From positions 1 through 31,470 of the forward strand of contig JAXHUA010000118.1 in the NCBI GenBank assembly GCA_034189695.1: a stretch of 31,470 nucleotides of DNA, in the 5' to 3' direction. Origin of the DNA: JAXHUA01 sp034189695 (GTDB lineage Bacteria > Chloroflexota > Dehalococcoidia > E44-bin15). The translations under genes and the position numbers were made by a program. Under the pieces are notes generated by a model that was given only the letters and a program-made list of their open reading frames with translations, had not been told where the DNA came from and did no database searches. Below, piece after piece: positions 1 to 7,104 of the stretch; positions within the stretch are counted from its first letter, which is position 1, and each line of letters opens with the position of its first letter.

Positions 1-161
1 ACGGGGTGCACGCCCCACTCCGAGATTGCTTCGGCGCTGCGCGCCTCGCAATGACAGAAGGGCGGCGCGCCTCGCAATGACAGAAGGGCGGCGCGCCTCG
101 CAATGACAGAAGGGCGGCGCGCCTCGCAATGACAAAAGGGGCTGCGCGCCTCGCAATGACA
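1..161. repeat. Family A palindromic repeat, left-truncated by window edge, five right-arm units
   Basis: The window opens inside a family A element. The central part containing GATTGCTTCGGCGC is followed by five copies of CTCGCAATGACA at 45, 71, 97, 123 and 150, so the period is 26-27 bp. The left arms would lie outside the window. The open frames crossing this region only translate the repeat and are not genes. Confidence 0.85.
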
Positions 162-173
162 AAAGGGGCGTAG

Positions 174-290
174 CTCACCACGGACGGCAGGGGCGCGGCT
201 CACCACGAACGGCCAGCGTATTACCGTTCGCCCTGAGCCCTTCGGTGGACTCAGGACAGGCCTGTCGAAGGGTGGACGGTCTGGCCGCGC
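174..290. repeat. Family B repeat (two 25-bp units) with attached palindromic segment
   Basis: Two copies of the CTCACCACGAACGG-type unit, the first with one mismatch, begin at 174 and 199, exactly 25 bp apart. They are followed by a segment ending in CCTGTCGAAGGGTGGAC that recurs near 1275 and 2675. Family B is reiterated at 2506 and 6076 and occurs inverted near 12158. Confidence 0.75.
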
Positions 291-291
291 G

Positions 292-535
292 TGTCATTGC
301 GAGCGTAGCCACGCCTCTCCCTGTCATTGCGAGCGTAGCCACGCCTCTGCCTGTCATTGCGAGCGTAGCCGGAGGCGGAGCGAAGCAATCCCGGTGGGGA
401 GGCGGGACGGGGTGCACGCCCCACGCCGGGATTGCTTCGGCGCTGCGCGCCTCGCAATGACAGAAGGGCGGCGCCTCGCAATGACAGAAGGGGGCGCCTC
501 GCAATGACAGAAGGGGTGGGCCCCTCGCAATGACA
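292..535. repeat. Family A repeat: three left-arm units, centre, four right-arm units
   Basis: TGTCATTGCGAG units begin at 292, 322 and 352 (30-bp period). The centre holds GCGAAGCAATCCC and, about 40 bp later, GGGATTGCTTCGGC, which are inverted copies of each other. CTCGCAATGACA units follow at 451, 475, 498 and 524. The whole is a large imperfect palindrome with both arms amplified. Confidence 0.85.
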
Positions 536-576
536 GAAGGGGCGGCGCGCCTCGCCGGCATATGCATACATGGGTA

Positions 577-598
577 GGGCGGAGCATCCGCTCCGCCC
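577..598. repeat. Family C hairpin
   Basis: Perfect 9-bp arms GGGCGGAGC and GCTCCGCCC flank the loop ATCC. It is preceded by a CATATGCA...GGGTA context that also precedes other copies (near 1170, 6000, 6170 and 6420). Confidence 0.8.
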
Positions 599-628
599 CC
601 GGGCGGGAAGCGCACGCTGCGGGGAGGT

Positions 629-664
629 GAAAGAAAGCAGGGGCGTTCAGCCGAACGCCCCTGC
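629..664 (-). terminator. Rho-independent terminator downstream of the DUF4389 gene
   Basis: A perfect 12-bp stem (GCAGGGGCGTTC with GAACGCCCCTGC, 637-664) encloses a 4-nt loop. Read on the minus strand it is followed immediately by TTTCTTTC, a U-rich tract. It lies 87 bp past the stop codon of the DUF4389 gene. Confidence 0.85.
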
Positions 665-750
665 CGTCAGCATATCCAAATCGTGACGGGCAACATGGAC
701 ACCCCCAGCCCCCCGCCGAAGCGGAGAAAATGCGCCGCGTCACGCGCTGG

Positions 751-1035
751 CTATGCCCCGCTGAAAGGCGGGTACTCGTCCCTCAGAAGACAGTAGTACA
801 GGCTTACCCTGATCTGCCACCGGAAGAACCCAACGGCGAACTTGTACAGGCCCTTGGGGTACTTGCCGGTGAACAGGATGGCCCACCAGGCGAGGAAGGT
901 AGTGATGCCCACCGCTATGGCGTAGAAGTACAGGACGATGAAGTGCGGTATCAACAGGAGCCATTTGACGAAGATTAGCAACCGGGAGAGCTTCGGTGGG
1001 TACTTAACCTTGAAGGTTATTGCCGCCTGCTCCAT
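751..1035 (-). CDS. DUF4389 domain membrane protein
   Basis: This 94-residue protein has the DUF4389 pattern. An N-terminal KYPPKLSRLLIFVKWLL segment leads into a hydrophobic stretch (about residues 18-55, likely two membrane helices). It is followed by the hallmark WWAILFTGKYPKGLYKF and the ending LLRDEYPPF. The family has no established function; it is a small integral membrane protein, often encoded as single or duplicated domains. The ATG is preceded by AGGAGG with an 8-nt spacer, supporting this start. The gene is monocistronic, with its own promoter (1109-1138) and a rho-independent terminator (629-664), and is surrounded by repeats. A perfect inverted repeat between -35 and -10 suggests repressor control. 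Confidence 0.85.
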   Translation of the reverse strand: MEQAAITFKVKYPPKLSRLLIFVKWLLLIPHFIVLYFYAIAVGITTFLAWWAILFTGKYPKGLYKFAVGFFRWQIRVSLYYCLLRDEYPPFSGA

Positions 1036-1108
1036 CGGACGACCTCCTCAAGAAACCGATTAGCGATCCCTGCCGCTGAACCGCTCTCCCCCAGCCCACG
1101 CCGCTGCC

Positions 1109-1138
1109 CTTATAGCACAGGGGACTGCCCTGTGTCAA
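1109..1138 (-). promoter_or_regulatory. Promoter of the DUF4389 gene with embedded operator-like inverted repeat
   Basis: On the minus strand a consensus -35 TTGACA (1133-1138), an 18-bp spacer and -10 TATAAG (1109-1114) are seen. The predicted start lies about 67 nt before the ATG. The spacer holds a perfect dyad, CACAGGG and CCCTGTG with a 5-bp centre (1116-1134), whose outer edge overlaps the -35 box. A protein bound there would block polymerase. Confidence 0.7.
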
Positions 1139-1171
1139 CAGGCGCCATGTCCCTGAGCGCCCGCATACGCG

Positions 1172-1290
1172 GGTAGGGCGGAGCACCCGCTCCAGGCGGG
1201 GGCGGGGGCGTGTGCATGGGGCCGTTCATGCCCCGGACTTCGCTCGGGACATGGTTCGACAGGCCTGCGCTGAGCCTGTCGAAGGGTGGA
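1172..1290. repeat. Degenerate family C hairpin and family B-type palindromic segment
   Basis: A GGGTAGGGCGGAGC copy of family C with an imperfect right arm (about 1172-1200) is followed by a segment containing ATGGTTCGACAGG and CCTGTCGAAGGGTGGAC. The latter is shared with 229-275 and 2645-2690. Confidence 0.65.
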
Positions 1291-1305
1291 CGGTCTGCCC
1301 GCGCG

Positions 1306-1635
1306 TGTCATTGCGAGCGTAGCCACGCCTCTGCCTGTCATTGCGAGCGTAGCCACGCCTGTGCCTGTCATTGCGAGCGTAGCCACGCCTCTGCCTGTCA
1401 TTGCGAGCGGAGCCGTAGGCGGAGCGAAGCAATCCCGGTGGGGAGGCGGGACGGGGTGCACGCCCCACGCTGAGATTGCTTCGGCGCTGCGCGCCTCGCA
1501 ATGACAGAAGGCGCTGCGCGCCTCGCAATGACAGTCGGCGCTGCGCGCCTCGCAATGACAGAAGGGCGGCGCCTCGCAATGACAGTCGGCGCTGCGCGCC
1601 TCGCAATGACAGAAGGGCGGCGCCTCGCAATGACA
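1306..1635. repeat. Family A repeat: four left-arm units, centre, six right-arm units (largest copy)
   Basis: TGTCATTGCGAG units begin at 1306, 1336, 1366 and 1396, exactly 30 bp apart. CTCGCAATGACA units begin at 1495, 1522, 1549, 1573, 1600 and 1624, with 24- and 27-bp steps. The array stops 21 bp before the stop codon of the alpha/beta hydrolase gene, so it occupies that gene's 3' flank. Confidence 0.88.
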
Positions 1636-1656
1636 GAAGGCGCCGCGGGGGCGGCG

Positions 1657-2349
1657 CTACGACGGCAGGCGCTGCACGAACTCGTCGATGGCGCGGTTGA
1701 CCTCGTCCGGCTTCTCGGCGAATACGCGGTGCGTACCACCGGGTATGATGACCTCCGTCGACCCCTCGATCTTGTCGGTCAGGTACCGGGCGTACTTGGG
1801 GGGCGTCATGACGTCCTCGGTGCCGCAGACGACCAGCGTCGGCAGCTTTATCTGGTGCACCCGGTCCATGACGTCGAACCTGTCGCAGCACAGCATGTCG
1901 TTGAGGAAGACCGCCGGGCCTATCTGGAGCGACCGGCGGCGCATCATCTCGGCGTAGTCCGGCTCGACGAGGTCGTCGTTCGCCTGCGTCATCGTCTCCA
2001 TGATGCTGGGGTCCGTCCTGGCCTTCTCCAGGGCTTCGATGTACATCGGGTGCACGCGGAGCCGGGCGCCGGCGCCGATGAGGATGAGCGCCTTCAAGTC
2101 GTCAGCATGCTCCAGCGCGTGGAGCTGGGCGATGGCGCTGCCCAGCGAGTGGCCCGCCAGGACGACGTCACGGTAGCTCTGCCGGCGGATGTAGTCCCTG
2201 AGCCAGTCGACGTAGCCCTCGATGCTGGTGCGTGGTTCGCCGTCGGGATGCCCCGGCAGGCTGACTGCGTCGGCATCGGGGAAGTGCTTCGTCTGGTAGT
2301 GCCACGCGTCGCCACAGCTTCCCGAACCGTGAATGAAGATCAGTTTCAT
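1657..2349 (-). CDS. Alpha/beta hydrolase
   Basis: This 230-residue protein is a single-domain alpha/beta hydrolase. The oxyanion strand FIHGSGS is at residues 5-11. The nucleophile elbow GHSLGS gives Ser68, the acid is Asp179 in GTEDVMTPP, and the histidine is His207 in GGTHRVFAEKP. A cap region lies roughly at residues 105-165. The substrate cannot be read from sequence; the family includes esterases, C-C hydrolases and haloperoxidase-like enzymes. There is no signal peptide, so it is cytoplasmic. GGGAGG lies just upstream of the ATG. It is monocistronic, flanked on both sides by repeat blocks, and its stop codon nearly touches a family A array. Confidence 0.88.
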   Translation of the reverse strand: MKLIFIHGSGSCGDAWHYQTKHFPDADAVSLPGHPDGEPRTSIEGYVDWLRDYIRRQSYRDVVLAGHSLGSAIAQLHALEHADDLKALILIGAGARLRVHPMYIEALEKARTDPSIMETMTQANDDLVEPDYAEMMRRRSLQIGPAVFLNDMLCCDRFDVMDRVHQIKLPTLVVCGTEDVMTPPKYARYLTDKIEGSTEVIIPGGTHRVFAEKPDEVNRAIDEFVQRLPS

Positions 2350-2433
2350 GGCCTCCCTTTCTACCGTTTGTCGCCCTCAGCCGTCTCCCCCTCCCTCAGG
2401 GGAAGAACGCCCCGCGAGGCTACCTTTGGGTAG

Positions 2434-2453
2434 CCTGGAGCATCCGCTCCAGG
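2434..2453. repeat. Family C-like hairpin
   Basis: CCTGGAGC and CCGCTCCAGG form an 8-bp stem (2434-2441 with 2446-2453) around ATCC. It is the same hairpin design as 577-598 with compensated sequence changes in both arms, which argues that base pairing is what is conserved. Confidence 0.7.
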
Positions 2454-2493
2454 CGGGGGTGGAGCCCCACTTGCGTACGCACGGGGCCGTTCA

Positions 2494-2690
2494 TGGTTCG
2501 ACAGGCTCACCACGAACGGCAGGAGTGCGGCTCACCACGAACGGCAGGAGTGCGGCTCACCACGAACGGCAGGGGTGCGGCTCACCACGAACGGCTGGTT
2601 CCCGTCCGTTCGCCCTGTCTCCAGAGGCGACTCGCCGTGCCGAGAGCCCTTCGGTGGACTCAGGACAGGCCTGTCGAAGGGTGAACCGCT
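2494..2690. repeat. Family B tandem array (four 25-bp units) plus palindromic tail
   Basis: CTCACCACGAACGG begins at 2506, 2531, 2556 and 2581, an exact 25-bp period. After a unique stretch, the CCCTTCGGTGGACTCAGG...CCTGTCGAAGGGTG segment of 235-275 recurs at about 2647-2683. Confidence 0.85.
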
Positions 2691-2702
2691 TCTCCCTCCA
2701 CA

Positions 2703-2896
2703 TGTCATTGCGAGCGTAGCATGTGCCCCATCTGTCATTGCGAGCGTAGCCGCAGGCGGAGCGAAGCAATCCTGGTGGGGTGGTGCGACGGGGTCTCACG
2801 CGCCACGCGGAGATTGCCTCGGCGCTTCGCGCCTCGCAATGACAGAAGGGGGCAGCGCCTCGCAATGACAGAAGGGGGCAGCGCCTCGCAATGACA
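2703..2896. repeat. Family A repeat: two left-arm units, centre, three right-arm units
   Basis: TGTCATTGCGAG begins at 2703 and 2733. CTCGCAATGACA begins at 2833, 2859 and 2885 (26-bp period). The array ends 24 bp before the lon stop codon, again in the 3' flank of a gene. Confidence 0.85.
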
Positions 2897-2920
2897 GAAG
2901 AAGACCGCCCCCCGGCGCGC

Positions 2921-5281
2921 TCACTTGAGCACGGCCTTCAAGACGTCCGCGATGCGCCGGACGGGAATGAACTCCACCTCGTCCTTCACCTGCTGCGGCA
3001 CCTCCTCCAGGTCCTTCTCGATATTCTCCCTGGGCAACGCCACCTTTCTGATGCCGGCGCGATGCGCCGCCAGCACCTTGTCCCTGACCCCGCCGACCGG
3101 CAGCACCTTGCCCCGCAGGGTGATCTCGCCGGTCATGGCCACGTCCTTTCTCACCGGCCTGCCCGTCACGGCCGATACCAGCGCCGCGGCGATGGTGACA
3201 CCGGCCGACGGGCCGTCCTTGGGGATGGCTCCGGCGGGTATGTGAATGTGGACGTCATGATTGTCGAAGAAGCTCCTGCCGTCCGTCCTGGCCTTCCTCC
3301 TGCCTGGGGCACGGGACTCGTAGCCGCGGGCGAAGGTCAGGGCCGCCCGGCCCGACTCCTGCATCACGTCGCCCAGCTTGCCCGTAAGGATGAGGTTGCC
3401 CCGGCCCGGGACCAGGCTGGCCTCGATAAAGAGGATCTCTCCACCTACCGGGGTCCAGGCCAGGCCGGTGGCCACGCCGACCTCGTCACCCCGCTCGGCG
3501 ACCTCGTAGCGGTAGGTCGGTGCGCCGAGGTAGTCGTGCAGCTTCCTCGGCGTGATGTTGACCTTCCTCCTGGCGCCGCTGGCGACCTTCATCGCCACCT
3601 TGCGGCAGATGGTGCCGATCTGCCGCTCGAGGTTCCTCACCCCCGCTTCGCGGGTGTAGTCGCGGATGATGGTAAGAATTGCCGGGTCGGTGAACTCGAC
3701 GTTCTTCTCGGTCAGCCCGTTCTCCTTGAGCTGCCTGGGGATGAGATAGGGCCTGGCGATGCTGAGCTTCTCCAGCTCGGTATAGCCGGGCAACTCCAGC
3801 ACCTCCATCCGGTCTCTCAGCGCCGGCGGGATGGGGTCGATGACATTTGCCGTGGTGATGAAGACCACCTGGGACAGGTCGAACGGCACGTCCAGGTAGT
3901 GGTCGGAGAAGGCGTGGTTCTGCTCCGGGTCGAGCACCTCCAGGAGCGCCGCCGTCGGGTCGCCGCGAAAGTCCATGCCCACCTTGTCCACCTCGTCGAG
4001 CATGAACACCGGGTTGTTGGAGCCGGCGCGGTGTATCGACTGGATGATGCGGCCCGGCAGGGCCCCGACGTAGGTGCGGCGGTGTCCGCGTATCTCGGCC
4101 TCGTCGCGTATGCCCCCGAGCGACAGGCGGACGAACTTGCGTCCCAGGGCGCGGGCGATGGACTGCCCGACCGACGTCTTGCCCGTACCGGGCGGGCCGA
4201 CGAAGCACAGGATGGGGCCCTTCATGTCCGGGTTGAGCTGGCGCACCGCCAGGTACTCCAGTATTCTCTCCTTCACCTTGTCGAGGTCGTAGTGGTCTTC
4301 GTCGAGCACGCGTCGTGCCTCTTCGATGTCGGTCTTGTCCTCGGTGCTCGTTGCCCAGGGCAGGCTTGTGAGCCAGTCGAGATAGGTGCGGGCGACGGAG
4401 TACTCCGCGGCGGCGGGAGGCATGCGCTCCAGGCGTTCAAGCTCGCGCTCGGCCTCCTTCTGCGCCTCGGGCGGCAGCTTGGCCTCGGCGATCCTGTCGC
4501 GAAGCTCGTTGAGCTCCACGGCGCGCTCGTCGGTCTCGCCCAGCTCTTTCTGGATGGCCTTGAGCTGCTCCCGGAGGTAGAACTCGCGCTGCTTCTTGTC
4601 CATCTCCTCCTTCATCTGGGACTGTATCTTGGTGCCCAGCTCGAGTATCTCAATCTCGCGGTTGACCATGCCGGTGACCTTCTTGACCCGCTCGACGACG
4701 TCGAGCGTCTCCAGGACGTCCTGCCTCTGCTCATGAGCGATGTTGATGTGGGCGGCAGCGAAGTCAGCCAGGCCGCCGGCCTGGGTCATGTTGGCCGCCA
4801 CCATGCTCAGCTCAGGTGGAAGGTTGGGGGCCAGCGAGACCACCTTCTCAAACAGGGCTACGAGGTTCCTCATCATGGCCTCAAGCTCGGTGGTCTGCTC
4901 GGCGTTCTCCTCTTCCAGCAGCTCCACGCGGCACTTGAGGAAGGGTTCCGTCTGGGTGATCTTCTTGAGGCGGATGCGTTGCAGGCCCTGGATGAGAGCG
5001 TTGGTGGTGCCGTCAGGCATCTTGAGCATCCTGGCGATGATGGCCGCCGTGCCGACCTGGTAGAACTGCTGCTCCTCCCCGGGGCGGTAGGCGATGAGCG
5101 CCAGGAACTTGTCGCCGGCCATGGCCTCGTCGATGATCTTCACCGTCGCCTCCTCCTGCGTTGACAGGGGTACGACCATCGACGGGTAGAGCACCGCTTC
5201 GCCCGTAGGCAGGATGAGCAACTCCTCGGGGATGGCGGGCGTCTCGGGTGCGTTCTCTTCCTGCTGGCTCAGGCTGACCAT
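2921..5281 (-). CDS. lon: ATP-dependent protease La (Lon, bacterial type A)
   Basis: The 786-residue product is a complete LonA: N-terminal substrate-binding domain (about 20-210), coiled-coil linker (about 215-300), AAA+ module and C-terminal protease. Walker A is GPPGTGKT (362-369) and Walker B is FMLDE (426-430). The Ser-Lys dyad is Ser692 in PKDGPSAG and Lys735, 43 residues apart as in E. coli Lon. Lon degrades misfolded and regulatory proteins in the cytosol. The start is supported by AGGAGG five bases before the ATG. The ATG overlaps the end of the upstream hsp20 gene by 13 bp, so translation is probably coupled and both are transcribed from the hsp20 promoter. Pairing a holding chaperone with Lon makes a protein quality-control operon. 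Confidence 0.97.
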   Translation of the reverse strand: MVSLSQQEENAPETPAIPEELLILPTGEAVLYPSMVVPLSTQEEATVKIIDEAMAGDKFLALIAYRPGEEQQFYQVGTAAIIARMLKMPDGTTNALIQGLQRIRLKKITQTEPFLKCRVELLEEENAEQTTELEAMMRNLVALFEKVVSLAPNLPPELSMVAANMTQAGGLADFAAAHINIAHEQRQDVLETLDVVERVKKVTGMVNREIEILELGTKIQSQMKEEMDKKQREFYLREQLKAIQKELGETDERAVELNELRDRIAEAKLPPEAQKEAERELERLERMPPAAAEYSVARTYLDWLTSLPWATSTEDKTDIEEARRVLDEDHYDLDKVKERILEYLAVRQLNPDMKGPILCFVGPPGTGKTSVGQSIARALGRKFVRLSLGGIRDEAEIRGHRRTYVGALPGRIIQSIHRAGSNNPVFMLDEVDKVGMDFRGDPTAALLEVLDPEQNHAFSDHYLDVPFDLSQVVFITTANVIDPIPPALRDRMEVLELPGYTELEKLSIARPYLIPRQLKENGLTEKNVEFTDPAILTIIRDYTREAGVRNLERQIGTICRKVAMKVASGARRKVNITPRKLHDYLGAPTYRYEVAERGDEVGVATGLAWTPVGGEILFIEASLVPGRGNLILTGKLGDVMQESGRAALTFARGYESRAPGRRKARTDGRSFFDNHDVHIHIPAGAIPKDGPSAGVTIAAALVSAVTGRPVRKDVAMTGEITLRGKVLPVGGVRDKVLAAHRAGIRKVALPRENIEKDLEEVPQQVKDEVEFIPVRRIADVLKAVLK

Positions 5282-5757
5282 GGCTGCCTCCTCTCCCCGC
5301 TCTCCGTGGTGCGGATGCTCACTGTCTGGGTGCGGTCCGTTGGCCGCTTCGGCAGCACGATCTCCAGGATGCCGTCATGGTAGCAGGCTTCGGCTCCATC
5401 AGGGTCCACTGCGGCGGGCAGCGGCACGGCCCGCTGGAAGGCCCCTCTGGAGATCTCCATCTGGTAGTACGTCCGCCTGGCTCCCTCGTGGCTTTCCTTG
5501 CGGTCGCCTCGTATCATCAGTGACTTGCCATCGAAGCCGACGTGGATGTCCTCCAAGCTCAGGCCGGCAAGCTCGGCCACGACTACCACCTCGTTCTGCG
5601 TCTCGTACATGTCGATGGCCGGCTCCCAGGCGCGGGGCGAGAAGCGGACCATGGGCGGTTTGCGCTGGGAGATCTGGTCCAGGAGTTGCTCCATCTCACG
5701 CTGCATGTTGTCTATGTTGTCCAGCCAGTCGCGTCGAAACTCCACCATAACCCTCAT
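5269..5757 (-). CDS. Small heat shock protein (Hsp20/alpha-crystallin family)
   Basis: Read from the ATG at 5757 the product has 162 residues, typical for bacterial sHSPs. The alpha-crystallin domain spans about 46-137. It starts at WEPAIDMYET and contains AELAGLSLEDIHV and the conserved C-terminal strand region HDGILEIVLPK. A short tail has VSI, resembling the I-x-I oligomerisation motif. The open frame continues upstream to 6000, but that part only translates the family A repeat. I chose 5757 because GGGAGGGAGG lies just upstream and a strong promoter lies at 5785-5814. sHSPs hold unfolding proteins without ATP. It is the first gene of the hsp20-lon operon. Confidence 0.92.
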   Translation of the reverse strand: MRVMVEFRRDWLDNIDNMQREMEQLLDQISQRKPPMVRFSPRAWEPAIDMYETQNEVVVVAELAGLSLEDIHVGFDGKSLMIRGDRKESHEGARRTYYQMEISRGAFQRAVPLPAAVDPDGAEACYHDGILEIVLPKRPTDRTQTVSIRTTESGERRQPWSA

Positions 5758-5784
5758 TCCTCCCTCCCGACGGTGTCGGCCATC

Positions 5785-5814
5785 ATTATAGCAAGGGGCG
5801 GCGGCTGGTGTCAC
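5785..5814 (-). promoter_or_regulatory. Promoter of the hsp20-lon operon
   Basis: On the minus strand -35 GTGACA (5809-5814), an 18-bp spacer and a consensus -10 TATAAT (5785-5790) precede the hsp20 ATG by about 28 bp. No CIRCE-type inverted repeat is visible nearby, so heat-shock control by HrcA is not supported. Confidence 0.7.
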
Positions 5815-5846
5815 ACCCGGGGCTGGGGGCTCACGCCCCACGCCGA

Positions 5847-5975
5847 GATTGCTTCGGCGCTTCGCGCCTCGCAATGACAGAGGGGCAGCGCCTCGCAATG
5901 ACAGAGGGGCAGCGCCTCGCAATGACAGAGGGGCAGCGCCTCGCAATGACAGAGGGGCAGCGCCTCGCAATGACA
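5847..5975. repeat. Half family A repeat: centre and five right-arm units, left arm absent
   Basis: The GATTGCTTCGGCGC half-centre is followed by CTCGCAATGACA at 5868, 5892, 5916, 5940 and 5964, an exact 24-bp period with nearly identical units. No TGTCATTGCGAG arm exists on the other side, where the hsp20 promoter lies. The element therefore seems truncated, yet its remaining arm was amplified. Confidence 0.85.
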
Positions 5976-6008
5976 GAAGGGCGGCGCGGCTGGCCAGCAT
6001 ATGCAGGC

Positions 6009-6033
6009 GGGGCGGAGCATCCGCTCCACCCCT
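6009..6033. repeat. Family C hairpin
   Basis: GGGCGGAGC, ATCC, then GCTCCACCC form a near-perfect stem, preceded by the CATATGCAGG context shared by other copies. Confidence 0.65.
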
Positions 6034-6057
6034 CGTGGTGACGCCGTCGCACGGGGC

Positions 6058-6150
6058 CGTTCATGGTTCGACGGGCTCACCACGAACGGCGGGGGTGTCG
6101 CTGACCACGAACGGCGGGGGTGTGGCTGACCACGAACGGCGGGGGTGACC
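6058..6150. repeat. Family B tandem array (three 25-bp units)
   Basis: CTCACCACGAACGG (6076) and CTGACCACGAACGG (6101, 6126) follow the same GTTCATGGTTCGAC lead-in seen at 2489. The last two units share a T-to-G change (CTGAC), so they probably duplicated from each other locally. Confidence 0.8.
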
Positions 6151-6174
6151 GCTCACCCTCGCCAGCATACCCGG

Positions 6175-6201
6175 GTAGGGCGGAGCATCCGCTGCACCCC
6201 A
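6175..6201. repeat. Family C hairpin, imperfect
   Basis: The GGGTAGGGCGGAGCATCC half is followed by GCTGCACCCC, which carries a mismatch in the right arm. It lies between the family B array and the next family A element. Confidence 0.55.
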
Positions 6202-6234
6202 CCCGTATGTGGAGCGCGCGGGGCCCCCCCCATC

Positions 6235-6394
6235 TGTCATTGCGAGCGTAGCCGGAGGCGCAGCGAAGCAATCCCGGTGGGGTGGTGGGATGGGGGCTCA
6301 CGCCCCACGCCGAGATTGCTTCGGCGCTTCGCGCCTCGCAATGACAGAGGGGCAGCGCCTCGCAATGACAGAGGGGCAGCGCCTCGCAATGACA
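6235..6394. repeat. Family A repeat: one left-arm unit, centre, three right-arm units
   Basis: A single TGTCATTGCGAG (6235), the palindromic centre, and CTCGCAATGACA at 6335, 6359 and 6383 (24-bp period) make this the most compact nearly complete copy. It is the best one for defining the basic element of about 110 bp. Confidence 0.85.
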
Positions 6395-6428
6395 GAAGGG
6401 CGGCGTGGCTGGCCAGCATATGCAGGCA

Positions 6429-6450
6429 GGGTGGAGCCTCCGCTCCACCC
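6429..6450 (-). terminator. Family C hairpin just after marC, possible terminator
   Basis: Perfect 9-bp arms GGGTGGAGC and GCTCCACCC enclose CTCC. The hairpin begins 21 bp after the marC stop codon on the minus strand. No U-tract follows, so intrinsic termination is uncertain; it could instead protect the 3' end of the gyrA-marC message. Confidence 0.45.
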
Positions 6451-6471
6451 CTGGTGTGGGGCCGGGCGTGC

Positions 6472-7089
6472 TCATGCGAGCATGTTCTGGATGCCCTGGC
6501 TGATCATCTTGACGGCGATGGCCGCCAGCAACAGGCTGGCTATCTTGGAGACGGCGCCCATGCCGCCGACCCTGAGCAGCCGCGCCACCCGGTTCGCCTG
6601 GGCGAACACCACCCAGGCAATGCCCAGGTTGGCCAGGAAGCCGACCACTACGACGGCTATGCCCACGGCGCCCTGGTCGGAGAACTGGTCGGTCAGGAGG
6701 AGAAGGGTGGTGAGGACGGCGGGCCCCGCTATGAGCGGGGTGCCCAGGGGAACGACGCCGATCGACTCGTATCCCACCGATGGCTCGATTTCCACCAGCT
6801 TCCCGCGGACCAGGTGGTTGATGGACAGGGCGAGAAGGATAACGCCGCCCGCCACCAGGAACTCGGCGACGGTGATGCCGAGCAGGCGGAACACTCCCTC
6901 TCCGATGGCGATGAAGCCCAGTCCCATCACCAGTGCCGTGATCATGGCGTAGAGCACCGCGCGGGAACGCTCTCGGGGCTCCATGTGCTGCGTGAGGGTA
7001 AGGATAAAGGGAAGAACGCCCACCGGGTCGAGGGCGACGAACAGCGGTATGAAGCTCAGCAGAAAGCCCTGGAAGAAATCGGCCACCAA
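6472..7089 (-). CDS. MarC family integral membrane protein
   Basis: This 205-residue, very hydrophobic protein matches the MarC/UPF0056 family. It has an N-terminal FIPLFVALDPVGVLPF stretch, the central PLGTPLIAGPAVLTTLLLL motif, and about six membrane helices. The family's function is unsettled; the original link to multiple antibiotic resistance was not upheld. The start is TTG at 7089 or GTG at 7086; GGAG lies about 10-13 nt upstream. The gene begins 15 bp after the gyrA stop codon, so it is most likely co-transcribed with gyrA. A family C hairpin follows its stop codon. Confidence 0.88.
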   Translation of the reverse strand: MVADFFQGFLLSFIPLFVALDPVGVLPFILTLTQHMEPRERSRAVLYAMITALVMGLGFIAIGEGVFRLLGITVAEFLVAGGVILLALSINHLVRGKLVEIEPSVGYESIGVVPLGTPLIAGPAVLTTLLLLTDQFSDQGAVGIAVVVVGFLANLGIAWVVFAQANRVARLLRVGGMGAVSKIASLLLAAIAVKMISQGIQNMLA

Positions 7090-7104
7090 CGCAGCGACAC
7101 TCCG

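Noticed and set aside
292..535. CRISPR array suggested by regularly spaced 30-bp repeats
   Set aside because: The whole 30-bp unit repeats, with no unique spacers, no leader and no cas genes in the window.
175..743. Long overlapping frames with repeated peptides such as CHCEA, ARND and VIASVA
   Set aside because: They are translations of family A and B repeats; 24-, 27- and 30-bp periods keep frames open on both strands. No Shine-Dalgarno or promoter supports them. The same applies to frames at 1135-1891, 2333-2868 and 5808-6475.
2891..5164. 757-codon plus-strand frame opposite lon, and 531-codon frame opposite gyrA (7882-9477)
   Set aside because: High-GC antisense shadows of genes with unmistakable families on the minus strand; their composition has no domain character.
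5758..5860. CIRCE or HrcA-type heat-shock operator before hsp20
   Set aside because: No TTAGCACTC-type inverted repeat is present; only an ordinary promoter is visible.
5758..6000. N-terminal extension of the Hsp20 protein by 81 residues
   Set aside because: The extension reads through the family A repeat and the hsp20 promoter. The internal ATG at 5757 has a strong ribosome binding site and gives normal family length.
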